Origin: an uncultured Clostridia bacterium
GTDB lineage: Bacteria > Bacillota > Clostridia > TANB77 > CAG-508
Direction: 5' to 3'
DNA: 55,083 nt
NCBI GenBank assembly: GCA_944388035.1
Contig: CALXHF010000010.1
Location: forward strand, 1-55,083
The notes under the pieces: generated by a model
What the model saw: the letters and a program-made list of their open reading frames with translations, nothing else
Database searches by the model: none
Told to the model about the DNA's origin: nothing
Program-made: the position numbers and the translations under genes
In this document: piece by piece, positions 36,914 to 46,384 of the stretch
How positions within the stretch are numbered: position 1 is the stretch's first letter
How the letters are laid out: the number at the start of each line of letters is the position of its first letter

Positions 36914-37453
36914 ATGAAAAAAGTGAAAATATTAATTGGAACAAAAAATCCTGGAAAAATAGAAGGTGCTAAAAAAGCCTTTGAGAGATATTTTAGTAAT
37001 GTAGATATAGAGGGAATAGCAGTAGATTCAGAAGTTCCTGACCAGCCGATAAATTCTGAGATATTAAAAGGAGCAAAAAACAGAATTAAAAATTTAAAAA
37101 AATATGCAAAAGAAAATAAAATAGAATCAGATTTTTACATTGCAAGTGAAGCGGGAATTACAAATTCTTTAGGAGAGTGGATAGATATTAATTGTGCTGT
37201 AATAGAAAATAAAGAAGGATTTCAAAGTATAGGAACAAGCCAAGGTTTTCCGATTCCTGAAAAATATATTGAAGAAATAAGAAAAACAGAACTTGGAAAA
37301 ATAATGGATAGATTATTTAATAAAAAAGATACAGGAAAAGGAAATGGAGGAATTAGTTATTTAAGCAAAGGAGAAATAACAAGAATAGACTTGAGCAAAA
37401 ATGCTTTTATAATGGCACTTACAAGGTTTATTAATGGAGATTTATGGAAATAA
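36914..37453 (+). CDS. DUF84/YjjX-type inosine/xanthosine triphosphatase-like protein
   Basis: A 179-residue protein: ILIGTKNPGKIEGAKKAFER, VDSEVPDQPINSEILKGAKN, FYIASEAGI and GNGGISYLSKGEITR match the DUF84 (NTPase 1) family, which removes non-canonical purine triphosphates. Native codon use. A second, foreign-looking copy is at 48529. It starts 4 bases after pyrD. The end overlaps the opposite-strand DUF2752 gene by 23 bases. Confidence 0.85.
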   Translation: MKKVKILIGTKNPGKIEGAKKAFERYFSNVDIEGIAVDSEVPDQPINSEILKGAKNRIKNLKKYAKENKIESDFYIASEAGITNSLGEWIDINCAVIENKEGFQSIGTSQGFPIPEKYIEEIRKTELGKIMDRLFNKKDTGKGNGGISYLSKGEITRIDLSKNAFIMALTRFINGDLWK

Positions 37454-37836
37454 TATTAAATACAATTGTATAAACAGCCCATAAAGAAAAATAAATAATA
37501 ATATAATACCATTTTGGATAGAAAAATTTTAAATATTTTTTATTAAAGATGGTATTTATCATATATAAAATATTTAATAAAAATAAATATATTATTAAAA
37601 TAAAAGTAAATGGGTTATATAAAAATGATGTAGAAAAATCACCATTAAAAAAGCTTATAACACATCTAGTAGCACCGACAACTAGGGCATAAAATACCAA
37701 AATTTTCTTGCCAATAACAACTAGGCATTAAGCTTACATATGAAGAGTGCACAAAAAGAAAAATTATAACTAAAGAAATTATAATACAAAGTTCAATAAA
37801 TATTAATTTAGAATATTTTTTGTTTATAAGTTTCAT
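37431..37836 (-). CDS. DUF2752 membrane protein, needs +1 frame change
   Basis: DUF2752 proteins are small membrane proteins with a CPxCGxTR motif and FLxGDxxxAxxxNP. Starting at ATG 37836 (aggagaat upstream), the straight frame ends soon after CPSC (CPSCRCY stop). Skipping the C at 37677 gives 134 residues: ILCPSC joined to GATRCVISFFNGD and then LYNPFTFILIIYLFL. The restored motif is exactly the family signature. About three membrane segments. It converges with the DUF84 gene. Confidence 0.88.
37674..37680 (-). other. Putative +1 recoding site TGT-C-GGT in the DUF2752 gene
   Basis: TGT (Cys53) is followed by in-frame CGG; skipping the C restores CPSCGATR. Confidence 0.9.
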
Positions 37837-37865
37837 AATTTTATTTTATTCTCCTAAAAAACTTA

Positions 37866-37902
37866 AAATAAATCGCAATAAAACTTAAATTGCGATTTAT
37901 TT
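37866..37902 (-). terminator. Terminator of the DUF4190 gene
   Basis: Arms aaataaatcgcaa (37866-37878) and ttgcgatttattt (37890-37902). Confidence 0.8.
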
Positions 37903-37918
37903 ATATTTTTATTATTGA

Positions 37919-38185
37919 CTACATTAAAGATGTACCAATTGCAGTTCCTAAAGATAATACACCTACAACTGCTAATGCATATAAAGCAATTGCTATAATT
38001 CCTAAAACTAAACCTGCAATACCCATACCTTTTCCACCTTTTTTCATACCAACAATACCAAATATGATTGCAAGTATTGCACAAGGTATTGAAATATAAG
38101 CAAAACAACATAGTACAACAGAAATTATACCTAATACCATAGAAGCAATGCTAAGTCCTTTGCTTTCAGTTTTGTTTTCGTCCAT
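37919..38185 (-). CDS. DUF4190-type small membrane protein
   Basis: An 88-residue protein: after a charged start (MDENKTESKG), two hydrophobic segments repeat the pattern LSIASMVLGIISVVL and MGIAGLVLGIIAIALYAL, typical of DUF4190. ATG 38185 is preferred because aaaggggtg lies just upstream; a longer start is possible. Function unknown. Confidence 0.85.
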   Translation of the reverse strand: MDENKTESKGLSIASMVLGIISVVLCCFAYISIPCAILAIIFGIVGMKKGGKGMGIAGLVLGIIAIALYALAVVGVLSLGTAIGTSLM

Positions 38186-38339
38186 TTTTTTCACCCCTTT
38201 ACATTTTTTAGTTCTGTAACTATATTTTGACATTTTTGTAGAAATTTGTCAATAAAAATTTAAAAAATAGTTGTATAAAATTCTTGGCTTTGATATAATC
38301 TACTTATCTTAATAATAAACTCTTAAGAAGGAGGAACAT

Positions 38340-38846
38340 ATGGAAGAAGAGAATAAATGTAATTGCAAAGGAAAAAAAGATTTATTTCTAGAAAAATTAT
38401 TTAAGGAGTATTTACCAGTAAAAGACAATTTGATTCAAATGTTAAATGAAGTCCAAGAACATTATGGTTATGTGCCAATGCACGTACAAAAAGAGTTATC
38501 TGAATTTTTAAATGTACCTATGGCAGAAATATATGGAGTTGTTACTTTTTATTCGAGATTTTCATTAGAACCACAAGGAAAATATAAAATATCAGTATGT
38601 TTGGGAACAGCATGCTTTGTTAAAGGCTCTCAAAAAATAATGGATAGGCTAACAGATAGACTTAAAATAAAAGAAGGAGAAACAACTAAAGATGGTTTGT
38701 TTACAATTGAACAAACAAGATGTGTTGGAGCTTGTGGTCTAGCACCAGTATTTACTGTAAATGGTGAAGTATATGGTAGAGCAAGTGTTCAAAAATTAGA
38801 CCAAGTTTTGGACGAATTAATTGAAAAAGAAAAACAAGCAAAATAG
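38340..38846 (+). CDS. hydC: [FeFe] hydrogenase subunit, NuoE-like [2Fe-2S] protein
   Basis: A 168-residue NuoE/HydC-type thioredoxin-like [2Fe-2S] protein: QEHYGYVPMHVQKELSEFLN, the first Cys pair in CLGTACFVKGS and the second in CVGACGLAP. In the electron-bifurcating hydrogenase it passes electrons between HydB and HydA. RBS aaggaggaac. A TATAAT about 45 bases upstream marks the promoter. First gene of hydCBA. Confidence 0.95.
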   Translation: MEEENKCNCKGKKDLFLEKLFKEYLPVKDNLIQMLNEVQEHYGYVPMHVQKELSEFLNVPMAEIYGVVTFYSRFSLEPQGKYKISVCLGTACFVKGSQKIMDRLTDRLKIKEGETTKDGLFTIEQTRCVGACGLAPVFTVNGEVYGRASVQKLDQVLDELIEKEKQAK

Positions 38847-38855
38847 GAGGTAAAT

Positions 38856-40712
38856 ATGAAAACTTTAGAAGAACTTCATAAAATAAGTGAAGAAAAAAGA
38901 AAAGAATTAGATTTAAGAGTAAATACTAAGGCAGATACAAGAGAAAAACATATTTTAGTATGTCAAGGAACTGGTTGTACATCTTCTAAATCGCCAGAAA
39001 TTCTAGAAAATTTTAGAAAAATATTAAAAGAAAAAAATATAGAAAATGTAAGAGTAATAAAAACAGGATGTTTTGGTTTATGTGCAAAAGGTCCAATTGT
39101 AATAATTAGACCAGAAGACACTTTTTATGCAAATGTAAAACCTGAAGATTGTGAAGAAATAATAGAAACACACATAGTAAAGGGAGAGTTTGTAGAAAGA
39201 CTACTTTGTAAAGACATAGACGGAAAAGTAGTAAATTCATTAGATGAATTAAATTTCTATAAAAAACAAAAAAGAATAGCTTTAAAAAATTGTGGTGTTA
39301 TTAATCCAGAAGATATTGATGAATATCTTGCATTTGACGGATATAAAGCACTAGAAAAAGTTTTAACTACTATGAAGCCAGAAGAAGTAATAGATGTTGT
39401 TTCAAAATCAGGACTTCGTGGTAGAGGTGGAGCAGGCTTTCCTACAGGTAAGAAATGGGAACTAACTAGAGTAAATGAAGCAGACCAAAAATATGTAGTA
39501 TGTAATGCAGACGAAGGAGACCCAGGAGCATTTATGGATAGAAGCATATTAGAAGGAGACCCTCATTCTGTTTTAGAAGCAATGGAAATTGCAGGTTTTT
39601 GCATAGGAGCAAATAAAGGTTTTATATATGTAAGAGCAGAATATCCAATAGCTGTAAAAAGATTAGAAATTGCAATTAATCAGGCAAGAGAATATGGAAT
39701 ACTTGGTAAAAATATATTTGGAACAGGTTTTGATTTTGATATAGAAATAAGATTAGGAGCAGGAGCATTTGTATGTGGTGAAGAAACAGCATTATTAGAA
39801 TCAATAGAAGGAAAACGTGGTCAACCAAGAGTAAAACCACCATATCCTGCAGCATCAGGTTTGTGGGGAAAACCTACTTTAATTAATAATGTAGAAACAT
39901 ATGCAAATATAGCACAAATAATATTAAAAGGTTCAAGTTGGTATTCATCAATCGGAACAGAAAAATCAAAAGGAACTAAAGTATTTGCATTAGGTGGAAA
40001 TGTAAATAACATTGGTTTAGTAGAAGTACCAATGGGAACAACATTAAGAGAAATAGTATATGATATAGGTGGAGGAATACCGAATGGAAGAGACTTTAAA
40101 GCAGCACAAACAGGAGGTCCTTCTGGAGGTTGTATTCCAAGACAACATTTAGATACTCCAATAGATTATGAATCATTAAAAGAAATAGGTTCTATGATGG
40201 GTTCAGGTGGCTTAATTGTAATGGATGATACTAAATGTATGGTTTCTCTTGCAAAATTCTATTTAGAATTTACAGTAAGTGAGAGTTGTGGAAAATGTAC
40301 TCCTTGTAGAATAGGAACAAAAAGGATGCTTGAGATATTAGAAAAACTTTGTAATGGAGAAGGAGAAGAATCAGATATATATAGATTAGAAACATTAGCA
40401 AAAAATATCCAAAAAGCAAGCATATGTGGTTTAGGTCAAAGTGCACCAAATCCAGTAATAAGTACATTAAACTATTTTAGAGAAGAATTTAAAGAACACG
40501 CAATAGATAAAGCTTGTAGAACACAAGAGTGTAAGGCTTTAGCAAAAATAGGAATAGATGAAGAAAAATGTAAAGGCTGTGGATTATGCCAAAAACATTG
40601 TCCAGTAAATGCAATAAAAGGCGAGGGAAGAGATAAAAGAAGAATAGATCCTAATTTGTGTATTAAATGTGGTACTTGTATAACAACTTGCCCATTTCAC
40701 GCAATAAGTTAA
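38856..40712 (+). CDS. hydB: [FeFe] hydrogenase subunit, NuoF-like NADH/flavin protein
   Basis: A 618-residue HydB-type protein: N-terminal [2Fe-2S] thioredoxin-like region (CQGTGCTSSKS, TGCFGLCAKGP), NADH/FMN-binding core (GRGGAGFPTGKKW, CNADEGDPGAFMDRS, GAGAFVCGEETALL), [4Fe-4S] site SCGKCTPCRIGTKRM, and C-terminal 2x[4Fe-4S] ferredoxin (CKGCGLCQKHCP, CIKCGTCITTCP). Oxidises NADH in the bifurcating complex. 9 bases after hydC. Confidence 0.97.
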   Translation: MKTLEELHKISEEKRKELDLRVNTKADTREKHILVCQGTGCTSSKSPEILENFRKILKEKNIENVRVIKTGCFGLCAKGPIVIIRPEDTFYANVKPEDCEEIIETHIVKGEFVERLLCKDIDGKVVNSLDELNFYKKQKRIALKNCGVINPEDIDEYLAFDGYKALEKVLTTMKPEEVIDVVSKSGLRGRGGAGFPTGKKWELTRVNEADQKYVVCNADEGDPGAFMDRSILEGDPHSVLEAMEIAGFCIGANKGFIYVRAEYPIAVKRLEIAINQAREYGILGKNIFGTGFDFDIEIRLGAGAFVCGEETALLESIEGKRGQPRVKPPYPAASGLWGKPTLINNVETYANIAQIILKGSSWYSSIGTEKSKGTKVFALGGNVNNIGLVEVPMGTTLREIVYDIGGGIPNGRDFKAAQTGGPSGGCIPRQHLDTPIDYESLKEIGSMMGSGGLIVMDDTKCMVSLAKFYLEFTVSESCGKCTPCRIGTKRMLEILEKLCNGEGEESDIYRLETLAKNIQKASICGLGQSAPNPVISTLNYFREEFKEHAIDKACRTQECKALAKIGIDEEKCKGCGLCQKHCPVNAIKGEGRDKRRIDPNLCIKCGTCITTCPFHAIS

Positions 40713-40730
40713 AAATAGGGAGGAAAAGTA

Positions 40731-42488
40731 ATGAAAGAAAAAATGGTTACATTAACAATAGATGGAGAAACTGTAAAAGCAAAAGCAGGAACTACAATAC
40801 TTCAAGCTGCAAAATCTGCTGGAATAGATATTCCAACATTATGTTTTTTAAAAGACATAAATGAAATGGGAGACTGTAGAATGTGTATTGTTGAAGTTGA
40901 AGGTAGACGTGGTTTTGCAACATCATGTATTCAAACAGTAGAAGAAGGTATGGTAGTACATACTCATACACCTAATGTATTAGAAGCAAGAAGAACAGTT
41001 TTAGATTTAATAATATCAAATCATGCAAAAGATTGTTTAACTTGTACACGTTCGGGAAACTGTGAATTACAAACACTTGCTACCAAATTTAATGTTTTAC
41101 ACGTAGAATATCCAGGAGAGATGACAAAACACAAAATAGATGATAAATCACCAGCATTAGTTAGAGATTTCAATAAATGCATATTATGTAGAAGATGTGT
41201 TGCTACTTGTAAAAATGTACAAGGAATAGGAGCAATAGATTGTATAAATAGGGGTTTTGAATCTTGTATTTCTACAGTTGGAGACCATAGCCTAAATGAT
41301 GTAAACTGTACATTTTGTGGGCAATGTATAGAGGCTTGTCCTACAGGAGCACTTCACGAAAAAGAAACAATAAAAGAAGCTTGGGCAAAAATAAAAGACC
41401 CAGACACATTTGTAATAGCACAAACAGCACCTTCAATTAGAGTGGCTTTAGGTGAAGAATTTGGGATGGATATTGGAACAAATGTAGAAGGAAAAATGAT
41501 AACAGCCTTAAAAAGGATGGGAATTGATAGAGTATTTGATACAAATACAGGAGCAGATTTTACAATAATGGAAGAAGCAACAGAATTTGTAGAAAGATTT
41601 AAAAATAATGATAATATTCCAATGTTTACATCTTGTTGCCCTGGTTGGGTACGTTATATAGAAGAAAACTATCCTGAATTATTACCACATCTATCAAGTT
41701 GTAAATCACCACATCAAATGTTTGGAGCAGTTTTAAAATCTTATTATGCTAAAAAAGAAGGAATAGATCCAAGTAAAATATATATAATATCAATAATGCC
41801 TTGTGTTGCTAAAAAATTTGAAGCAATACGTCCAGAAATGCAAAATGACGGGCTTTATGATGTAGACAATGTAATTACAACACGTGAATTATCAAGGATG
41901 ATTAAACAAGCAAATATTGAATTTACAAAGCTAGAAGATGGAGAATTTGATAACCCAATGGGAGAAGCAACAGGAGCTGCTGCAATATTTGGAACAACAG
42001 GTGGAGTAATGGAAGCAGCATTAAGAACAGCTGGAGATTTATTAACAGGAGAGAGTTTAGAAAAAATAGACTTTGAAGCAGTAAGAGGTGGAAAAGGAAT
42101 CAAAAAAGCAACTGTAAATATTGCAGGAAAGGAAATAAAAGTAGTTGCAGCAAGTGGACTAAAAAATGCAAGAGAAATATTAAAAGAAGTAAAATCTGGA
42201 AAAGCTGATTATCAATTTGTAGAAATAATGGCATGCCCAGGAGGATGTATAATGGGTGGAGGGCAACCAATAAAAAATGCTAAAACACGTTCAGAAATAG
42301 ATGTGAGAAAATTACGTGCGAGTGCATTATATACAATTGATGAAAAATCTACAATTAGAAAATCACATGAAAATCCAATACTTCAAAAAATATATAAAGA
42401 TTACTTAGGTAAACCTGGTGGAGAATTAGCACACAAATATTTACATACACATTACGAAGAAAGAGAAAAATACAATTTTGAGACATAA
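40731..42488 (+). CDS. hydA: [FeFe] hydrogenase catalytic subunit
   Basis: A 585-residue HydA with N-terminal [2Fe-2S] domain (PTLCFLKDINEMGDCRMC), His-Cys3 cluster (HAKDCLTCTRSGNCELQ), 2x[4Fe-4S] (CILCRRCVATCKNVQ, CTFCGQCIEACPTGAL) and the H-cluster motifs FTSCCPGWVRYIE (L1), MPCVAKKFEA (L2) and MACPGGCIMGGGQP (L3). It makes or consumes H2 with electrons from NADH and ferredoxin. RBS gggaggaaaag. Its stop overlaps the base of the 42488 hairpin. Confidence 0.98.
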   Translation: MKEKMVTLTIDGETVKAKAGTTILQAAKSAGIDIPTLCFLKDINEMGDCRMCIVEVEGRRGFATSCIQTVEEGMVVHTHTPNVLEARRTVLDLIISNHAKDCLTCTRSGNCELQTLATKFNVLHVEYPGEMTKHKIDDKSPALVRDFNKCILCRRCVATCKNVQGIGAIDCINRGFESCISTVGDHSLNDVNCTFCGQCIEACPTGALHEKETIKEAWAKIKDPDTFVIAQTAPSIRVALGEEFGMDIGTNVEGKMITALKRMGIDRVFDTNTGADFTIMEEATEFVERFKNNDNIPMFTSCCPGWVRYIEENYPELLPHLSSCKSPHQMFGAVLKSYYAKKEGIDPSKIYIISIMPCVAKKFEAIRPEMQNDGLYDVDNVITTRELSRMIKQANIEFTKLEDGEFDNPMGEATGAAAIFGTTGGVMEAALRTAGDLLTGESLEKIDFEAVRGGKGIKKATVNIAGKEIKVVAASGLKNAREILKEVKSGKADYQFVEIMACPGGCIMGGGQPIKNAKTRSEIDVRKLRASALYTIDEKSTIRKSHENPILQKIYKDYLGKPGGELAHKYLHTHYEEREKYNFET

Positions 42489-42557
42489 TAGGGACGGGGC
42501 AAAAAATTCTCACTTTCTAAAAAATGTAAAAGTGAGAAAAAAATGCCCCGTCCCTAT
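42488..42557. repeat. REP-like nested palindrome between hydA and guaA
   Basis: Perfect 13-base outer arms atagggacggggc (42488-42500) and gccccgtccctat (42545-42557) with an inner hairpin (ttctcacttt/aaagtgagaa, 42507-42516 and 42529-42538). Its GC-rich arms contrast sharply with the AT-rich surroundings. It lies between converging genes and may end transcription both ways. It resembles the agggacgg-type REP palindromes spread in some clostridial genomes. Confidence 0.75.
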
Positions 42558-42562
42558 TTGTC

Positions 42563-44098
42563 TCATTCCCACTCTATTGTTGCAGGAGGTTTTGAAGTTA
42601 TATCATAAACTACTCTATTTACATGTTCTACTTCATTTACAATTCTAGAAGATACTTTTTCTAATACATCATAGGGTATTTTACTCCAAACGCCAGTCAT
42701 AAAGTCTGTTGTTTCTACTGCACGTAGTGCTATTGTATAATCATAAGTTCTTTCATCTCCCATAACTCCAACAGATTTTAAATTTGTTAATACTGCAAAA
42801 TATTGGTTAATAGTTTTATGAAGTCCTGCATTTGCAATTTCTTCTCTAAATATGCTATCTGCTTCTTTTAGAATATTTAATTTATCTTCTGTAATGTTTC
42901 CAATAATACGAATTGCTAAACCTGGTCCTGGGAAAGGTTGTCTATAAACTAAGTTTTCTGGTATACCTAATTCTAAACCTGTTTTTCTAACTTCATCCTT
43001 AAATAAATCACGAAGAGGTTCAACAATTTCTTTAAAATCAACATAGTCAGGTAAGCCTCCAACGTTATGATGGCTTTTTATTACAGCTGATTTTCCAAGA
43101 CCACTTTCTATAACATCAGGATAGATAGTTCCTTGAACTAAATAGTCTACAGTTCCTATTTTTTTAGCTTCTTCTTCAAATACACGAATAAATTCTTCGC
43201 CTATGATTTTTCTTTTTTTCTCTGGATCTGTTATACCATCTAACTTTTGTAAAAATCTAGCTTTACAATTAACACGTATCAGATTTATATCAAATTGTTT
43301 CTTGAAAACTTCTTCAACTTCATTACCTTCATTTTTACGTAGCAAGCCGTGGTCTACGAATATACAAGTTAAATTTTTACCAATTGCTTTATGTAACAAT
43401 ACTGCTGCAACAGATGAATCAACTCCACCAGACAAAGCACATAATGCTTTTTTATCTCCGATTTTTTCTTTTAAACTTTTAATTTTTTCTTTTGCAAATG
43501 AAGAAATTTCCCAATCTCCTGTACATTTACATATTTCATATAAAAAGTTTCTAATTACATTAATACCATTTTCAGAATGAACTACTTCTGGATGGAATTG
43601 AATTCCATAAAAATTCTTTTCTTTATTTTCCATACCTGCATTTGGACAAGATGGGGTAGAGGCAATGTTTTTAAAGCCTTCTGGAACAGTTTCTACAAAA
43701 TCTGTGTGACTCATTAAGAAATTATTAAAAGAATTAAAACCTTTAAATAACAAAGAGTTATTATCTATGTTAACACTTGTTACTCCATATTCTCTTTTAT
43801 TTGCTTTTTCAACAGTTCCTCCCAAAGTTACAGTCATAAGTTGCATACCATAACATATTCCAAGTATTGGAATACCTAGATCAAATATCTTATTATCACA
43901 TTTAGGGCTATCATCTCCAAATACACTTGCAGGCCCTCCTGTAAATATTATTCCTTTTGGTTTTTTTTCTTTTATTTTTTCTATTGATATATCAAAAGGA
44001 ACTACTTCTGAATATACATTACACTCTCTTACTCTTCTTGCTATTAATTGATTATATTGTCCACCAAAATCTAAAATTAAAATTAATTCATTTTTCAT
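42563..44098 (-). CDS. guaA: GMP synthase (glutamine-hydrolysing)
   Basis: Converts XMP to GMP using glutamine. The 511-residue protein has a class I amidotransferase domain ([19 protein letters not shown], catalytic Cys in [16 protein letters not shown]), an ATP-pyrophosphatase domain ([14 protein letters not shown]) and the C-terminal dimerisation domain ending PPATIEWE. The start at 44098 matches family N-termini; an ATG three codons earlier is closer to the GGAGG. Converges with hydA. Confidence 0.96.
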   Translation of the reverse strand: MKNELILILDFGGQYNQLIARRVRECNVYSEVVPFDISIEKIKEKKPKGIIFTGGPASVFGDDSPKCDNKIFDLGIPILGICYGMQLMTVTLGGTVEKANKREYGVTSVNIDNNSLLFKGFNSFNNFLMSHTDFVETVPEGFKNIASTPSCPNAGMENKEKNFYGIQFHPEVVHSENGINVIRNFLYEICKCTGDWEISSFAKEKIKSLKEKIGDKKALCALSGGVDSSVAAVLLHKAIGKNLTCIFVDHGLLRKNEGNEVEEVFKKQFDINLIRVNCKARFLQKLDGITDPEKKRKIIGEEFIRVFEEEAKKIGTVDYLVQGTIYPDVIESGLGKSAVIKSHHNVGGLPDYVDFKEIVEPLRDLFKDEVRKTGLELGIPENLVYRQPFPGPGLAIRIIGNITEDKLNILKEADSIFREEIANAGLHKTINQYFAVLTNLKSVGVMGDERTYDYTIALRAVETTDFMTGVWSKIPYDVLEKVSSRIVNEVEHVNRVVYDITSKPPATIEWE

Positions 44099-44162
44099 AA
44101 ACTTCATTTTCCTCCAAATTTTTTATTTTTATTAATGTTATCATATGAAATAGCAAAAGTAA

Positions 44163-44222
44163 ATAAAAAAGTAAAAAACATAAAAAAGTAAAAAACATAA
44201 AAAAGTAAAAAACATAAAAAAG
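44163..44222. repeat. Tandem A-rich 17-bp repeat, about three copies
   Basis: The unit ataaaaaagtaaaaaac is repeated head to tail upstream of guaA. There are no unique spacers, so this is not a CRISPR array. Confidence 0.8.
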
Positions 44223-44241
44223 CACTGCTTAAATTTTAAGA

Positions 44242-44286
44242 AATCCTTAATACTATAATTATAGTATTGTAGGGAAGGATTTTTTC
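44242..44286 (+). terminator. Long imperfect hairpin with T run in the guaA-guaB spacer
   Basis: Outer arms aatcctt/aaggatt (44242-44248, 44275-44281) and inner arms aatactata/tatagtatt (44249-44257, 44260-44268), then T run. No gene lies directly upstream on this strand, so it may be a relic or end a small RNA. Confidence 0.5.
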
Positions 44287-44408
44287 TCTAACAAAGATAT
44301 ATGTTTTAGCATTTTTTCTTTTTAAAATTTTCAAAAAGGATATCTTCTAACTTCTTATTTGACATTTAGTAAGTTTTCGTGTACTTTTAGAATAAGTTTT
44401 GAAATATA

Positions 44409-44452
44409 GGCAACCGCAATCCCATTGGCTTTAGACAATGGGCAGTCCACAT
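44409..44452 (+). mobile_element. Solitary IS200/IS605-type right-end remnant
   Basis: Hairpin arms cccattg (44421-44427) and caatggg (44436-44442) with the same gctttaga loop as at 46-67, followed by cagtccac (versus tagttcac). No transposase frame is nearby. Either a decayed element end or a standalone structured RNA related to a TnpB guide RNA. Confidence 0.5.
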
Positions 44453-44483
44453 AAAATATTAGAACCAAATAAATAAAAAATTC

Positions 44484-44512
44484 TTTACATTAAAAAAATC
44501 TTGTAATATAAT
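44484..44512 (+). promoter_or_regulatory. Promoter of guaB
   Basis: TTTACA (44484-44489), 17 bases, TATAAT (44507-44512), about 30 bases before guaB. Confidence 0.8.
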
Positions 44513-44540
44513 GTGAAAAAGAATAGAAGGGAGAACACAA

Positions 44541-46046
44541 ATGTCAAAAATTTTAGAAGATATTTCAAGAACATTTAATGAATTTTTATTATTACCAAAT
44601 TTAACAGATGAAAGATGTATACCATCAAATGTATCACTTAGAACACCACTTGTTAAATTTAAAAAGGGAGAAGAAGCAAAGTATTATGCAAATGTACCAA
44701 TGGTTTCAGCAATTATGCAATCAGTATCTGGAGAAGAAATGGGAATAGCACTTGCTAGAGAAGGTGGAGTTGCATTTATTTATGGTTCACAATCAATAGA
44801 GTCACAAGCTAAAATGGTAAAAAGAGTAAAAAAACATAAAGCAGGCTTTGTTGTAAGTGATTCAAATGTAAAACCAGAAACTACTTTAGAAGAAGTATTA
44901 AATTTAACGAAAGAAACTGGACACTCAACTGTAATAATAACAGATGATGGAACTAAAAATGGTAAATTTTTAGGTTTAGTAACAGATAAAGATTATAGAA
45001 TATCAAGAGATAATATGAAAGCACCAATAAGTGATTTTATGACACCAAAAGATAAAGTCGTATGGGCAAAAGAAGGTGTAAATTTAATAGAAGCAAATGA
45101 TATAATATGGGAAAATAAAATAGCTTGTTTACCAATTTTAGATGAAGAAGAACATTTAAAATATTTAGTATTTAGAAAAGATTATGAAGACAGAAAAAAT
45201 AACCCAAACTCACTTCTTGATGAAAATAAAAGATATATTGTAGGGGCTGGAGTAAATACAAGAGATTTTGAAGAAAGAATACCAGCTTTAGTAGATGCGG
45301 GAGTAGATTTACTTTGTATAGATTCTTCTGACGGATACTCAGTTTGGCAAAAAAATACAATTGATTTTGTAAGAAAAACATATGGAGATTCTGTAAAAAT
45401 AGGTGCAGGAAATGTGGTTGATAGAGAAGGTTTTATGTATTTAGCTAAAGCAGGTGCAGATTTTATAAAAGTTGGTGTAGGTGGAGGATCTATTTGTATA
45501 ACAAGAGAAACAAAAGGAATAGGTCGTGGACAAGCTTCAAGCTTAATTGATGTAGTAAAAGCAAGAGATGAATATTTTGAAGAGACAGGTATTTATATTC
45601 CAGTATGCTCAGATGGTGGAATAGTACATGACCATCATATAACAATAGCTTTAGCATTAGGAGCAGATTTTGTAATGATGGGAAGATATTTTGCAAGATT
45701 TGATGAAAGCCCAACAAGAGTTGTTAAAAAAGGAAACACATATGTAAAAGAATATTGGGGAGAAGGTTCAAATAGAGCTAGAAATTGGCAAAGATATGAT
45801 ATGGGAGGAGATAAAAAACTTTCTTTTGAAGAAGGTGTCGATTCTTATATACCTTATGCTGGAAGATTAAAAGATAATTTAGAAGTTACAGTTGCAAAAA
45901 TAAAATCAACAATGTGTAATTGTGGAAGCACAACAATAGAAGAATTACATGAAAAAGCAAGACTAACGCTTGTATCAGATGTAAGTATAACAGAAGGTAG
46001 TGCACACGATGTTATTTTAAAAGAAATTGAAAACCAATATAATTAA
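44541..46046 (+). CDS. guaB: IMP dehydrogenase
   Basis: Oxidises IMP to XMP with NAD, the step before GuaA. The 501-residue protein has the N-terminal barrel part ([23 protein letters not shown]), two CBS domains (about 95-215), the catalytic loop with Cys ([16 protein letters not shown]), [11 protein letters not shown] and the C-terminal YAGRLKDN. The loop differs slightly from the GPGSICTTR type but keeps the Cys and Thr. RBS gaagggag. Confidence 0.95.
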   Translation: MSKILEDISRTFNEFLLLPNLTDERCIPSNVSLRTPLVKFKKGEEAKYYANVPMVSAIMQSVSGEEMGIALAREGGVAFIYGSQSIESQAKMVKRVKKHKAGFVVSDSNVKPETTLEEVLNLTKETGHSTVIITDDGTKNGKFLGLVTDKDYRISRDNMKAPISDFMTPKDKVVWAKEGVNLIEANDIIWENKIACLPILDEEEHLKYLVFRKDYEDRKNNPNSLLDENKRYIVGAGVNTRDFEERIPALVDAGVDLLCIDSSDGYSVWQKNTIDFVRKTYGDSVKIGAGNVVDREGFMYLAKAGADFIKVGVGGGSICITRETKGIGRGQASSLIDVVKARDEYFEETGIYIPVCSDGGIVHDHHITIALALGADFVMMGRYFARFDESPTRVVKKGNTYVKEYWGEGSNRARNWQRYDMGGDKKLSFEEGVDSYIPYAGRLKDNLEVTVAKIKSTMCNCGSTTIEELHEKARLTLVSDVSITEGSAHDVILKEIENQYN

Positions 46047-46053
46047 TATTAAT

Positions 46054-46086
46054 TTAGAGCACTTTTTATGAGGTGCTCTAAAAAAT
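46054..46086 (+). terminator. Terminator after guaB
   Basis: Arms tttagagcac (46054-46063) and gtgctctaaa (46074-46083) plus A/T tail. Confidence 0.8.
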
Positions 46087-46114
46087 TCATAAAAAACAAA
46101 AAGAATAAAAAATT

Positions 46115-46144
46115 AAGAAGACACCAAATAATTGATGTCTTCTT
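46115..46144 (-). terminator. Terminator of the Asn-rich small gene
   Basis: Arms aagaagaca and tgtcttctt; a T-rich tract follows on the minus strand. Confidence 0.7.
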
Positions 46145-46149
46145 AAAAA

Positions 46150-46239
46150 CTATTTATTATTATTGTTTTGTCTTTCACTATTATTGTTGTTTTGGTTATT
46201 TTTGTTATTATTTTTGTTTTCTTTATTTTTCTTTGACAT
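46150..46239 (-). CDS. Tiny Asn/Lys-rich protein, 29 aa
   Basis: Reads MSKKNKENKNNNKNNQ then NNNNSERQNNNNK. A strong ggaggtg ribosome binding site lies about 8 bases upstream and its own terminator follows, so it may be a true small gene despite the low-complexity product. Similar Asn-rich short proteins occur in sporeformers, but no function can be given. Confidence 0.5.
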   Translation of the reverse strand: MSKKNKENKNNNKNNQNNNNSERQNNNNK

Positions 46240-46384
46240 AGAAAAGCACCTCCAATCAAATCTAATATTATTGTTTACTAAAATATAAAAAATATTCTTG
46301 TAAAAATTGTTTTTTCAAAAAAATTGTTATATAATACTTTAAAAATGAGTAATAATAAAATATATATATTCTTTGGGGGATAAA

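Noticed and set aside
44163..44222. Regularly spaced A-rich repeats, possible CRISPR
   Set aside because: Units are directly adjacent, 17 bases, with no unique spacers and no cas genes nearby; simple tandem repeat.
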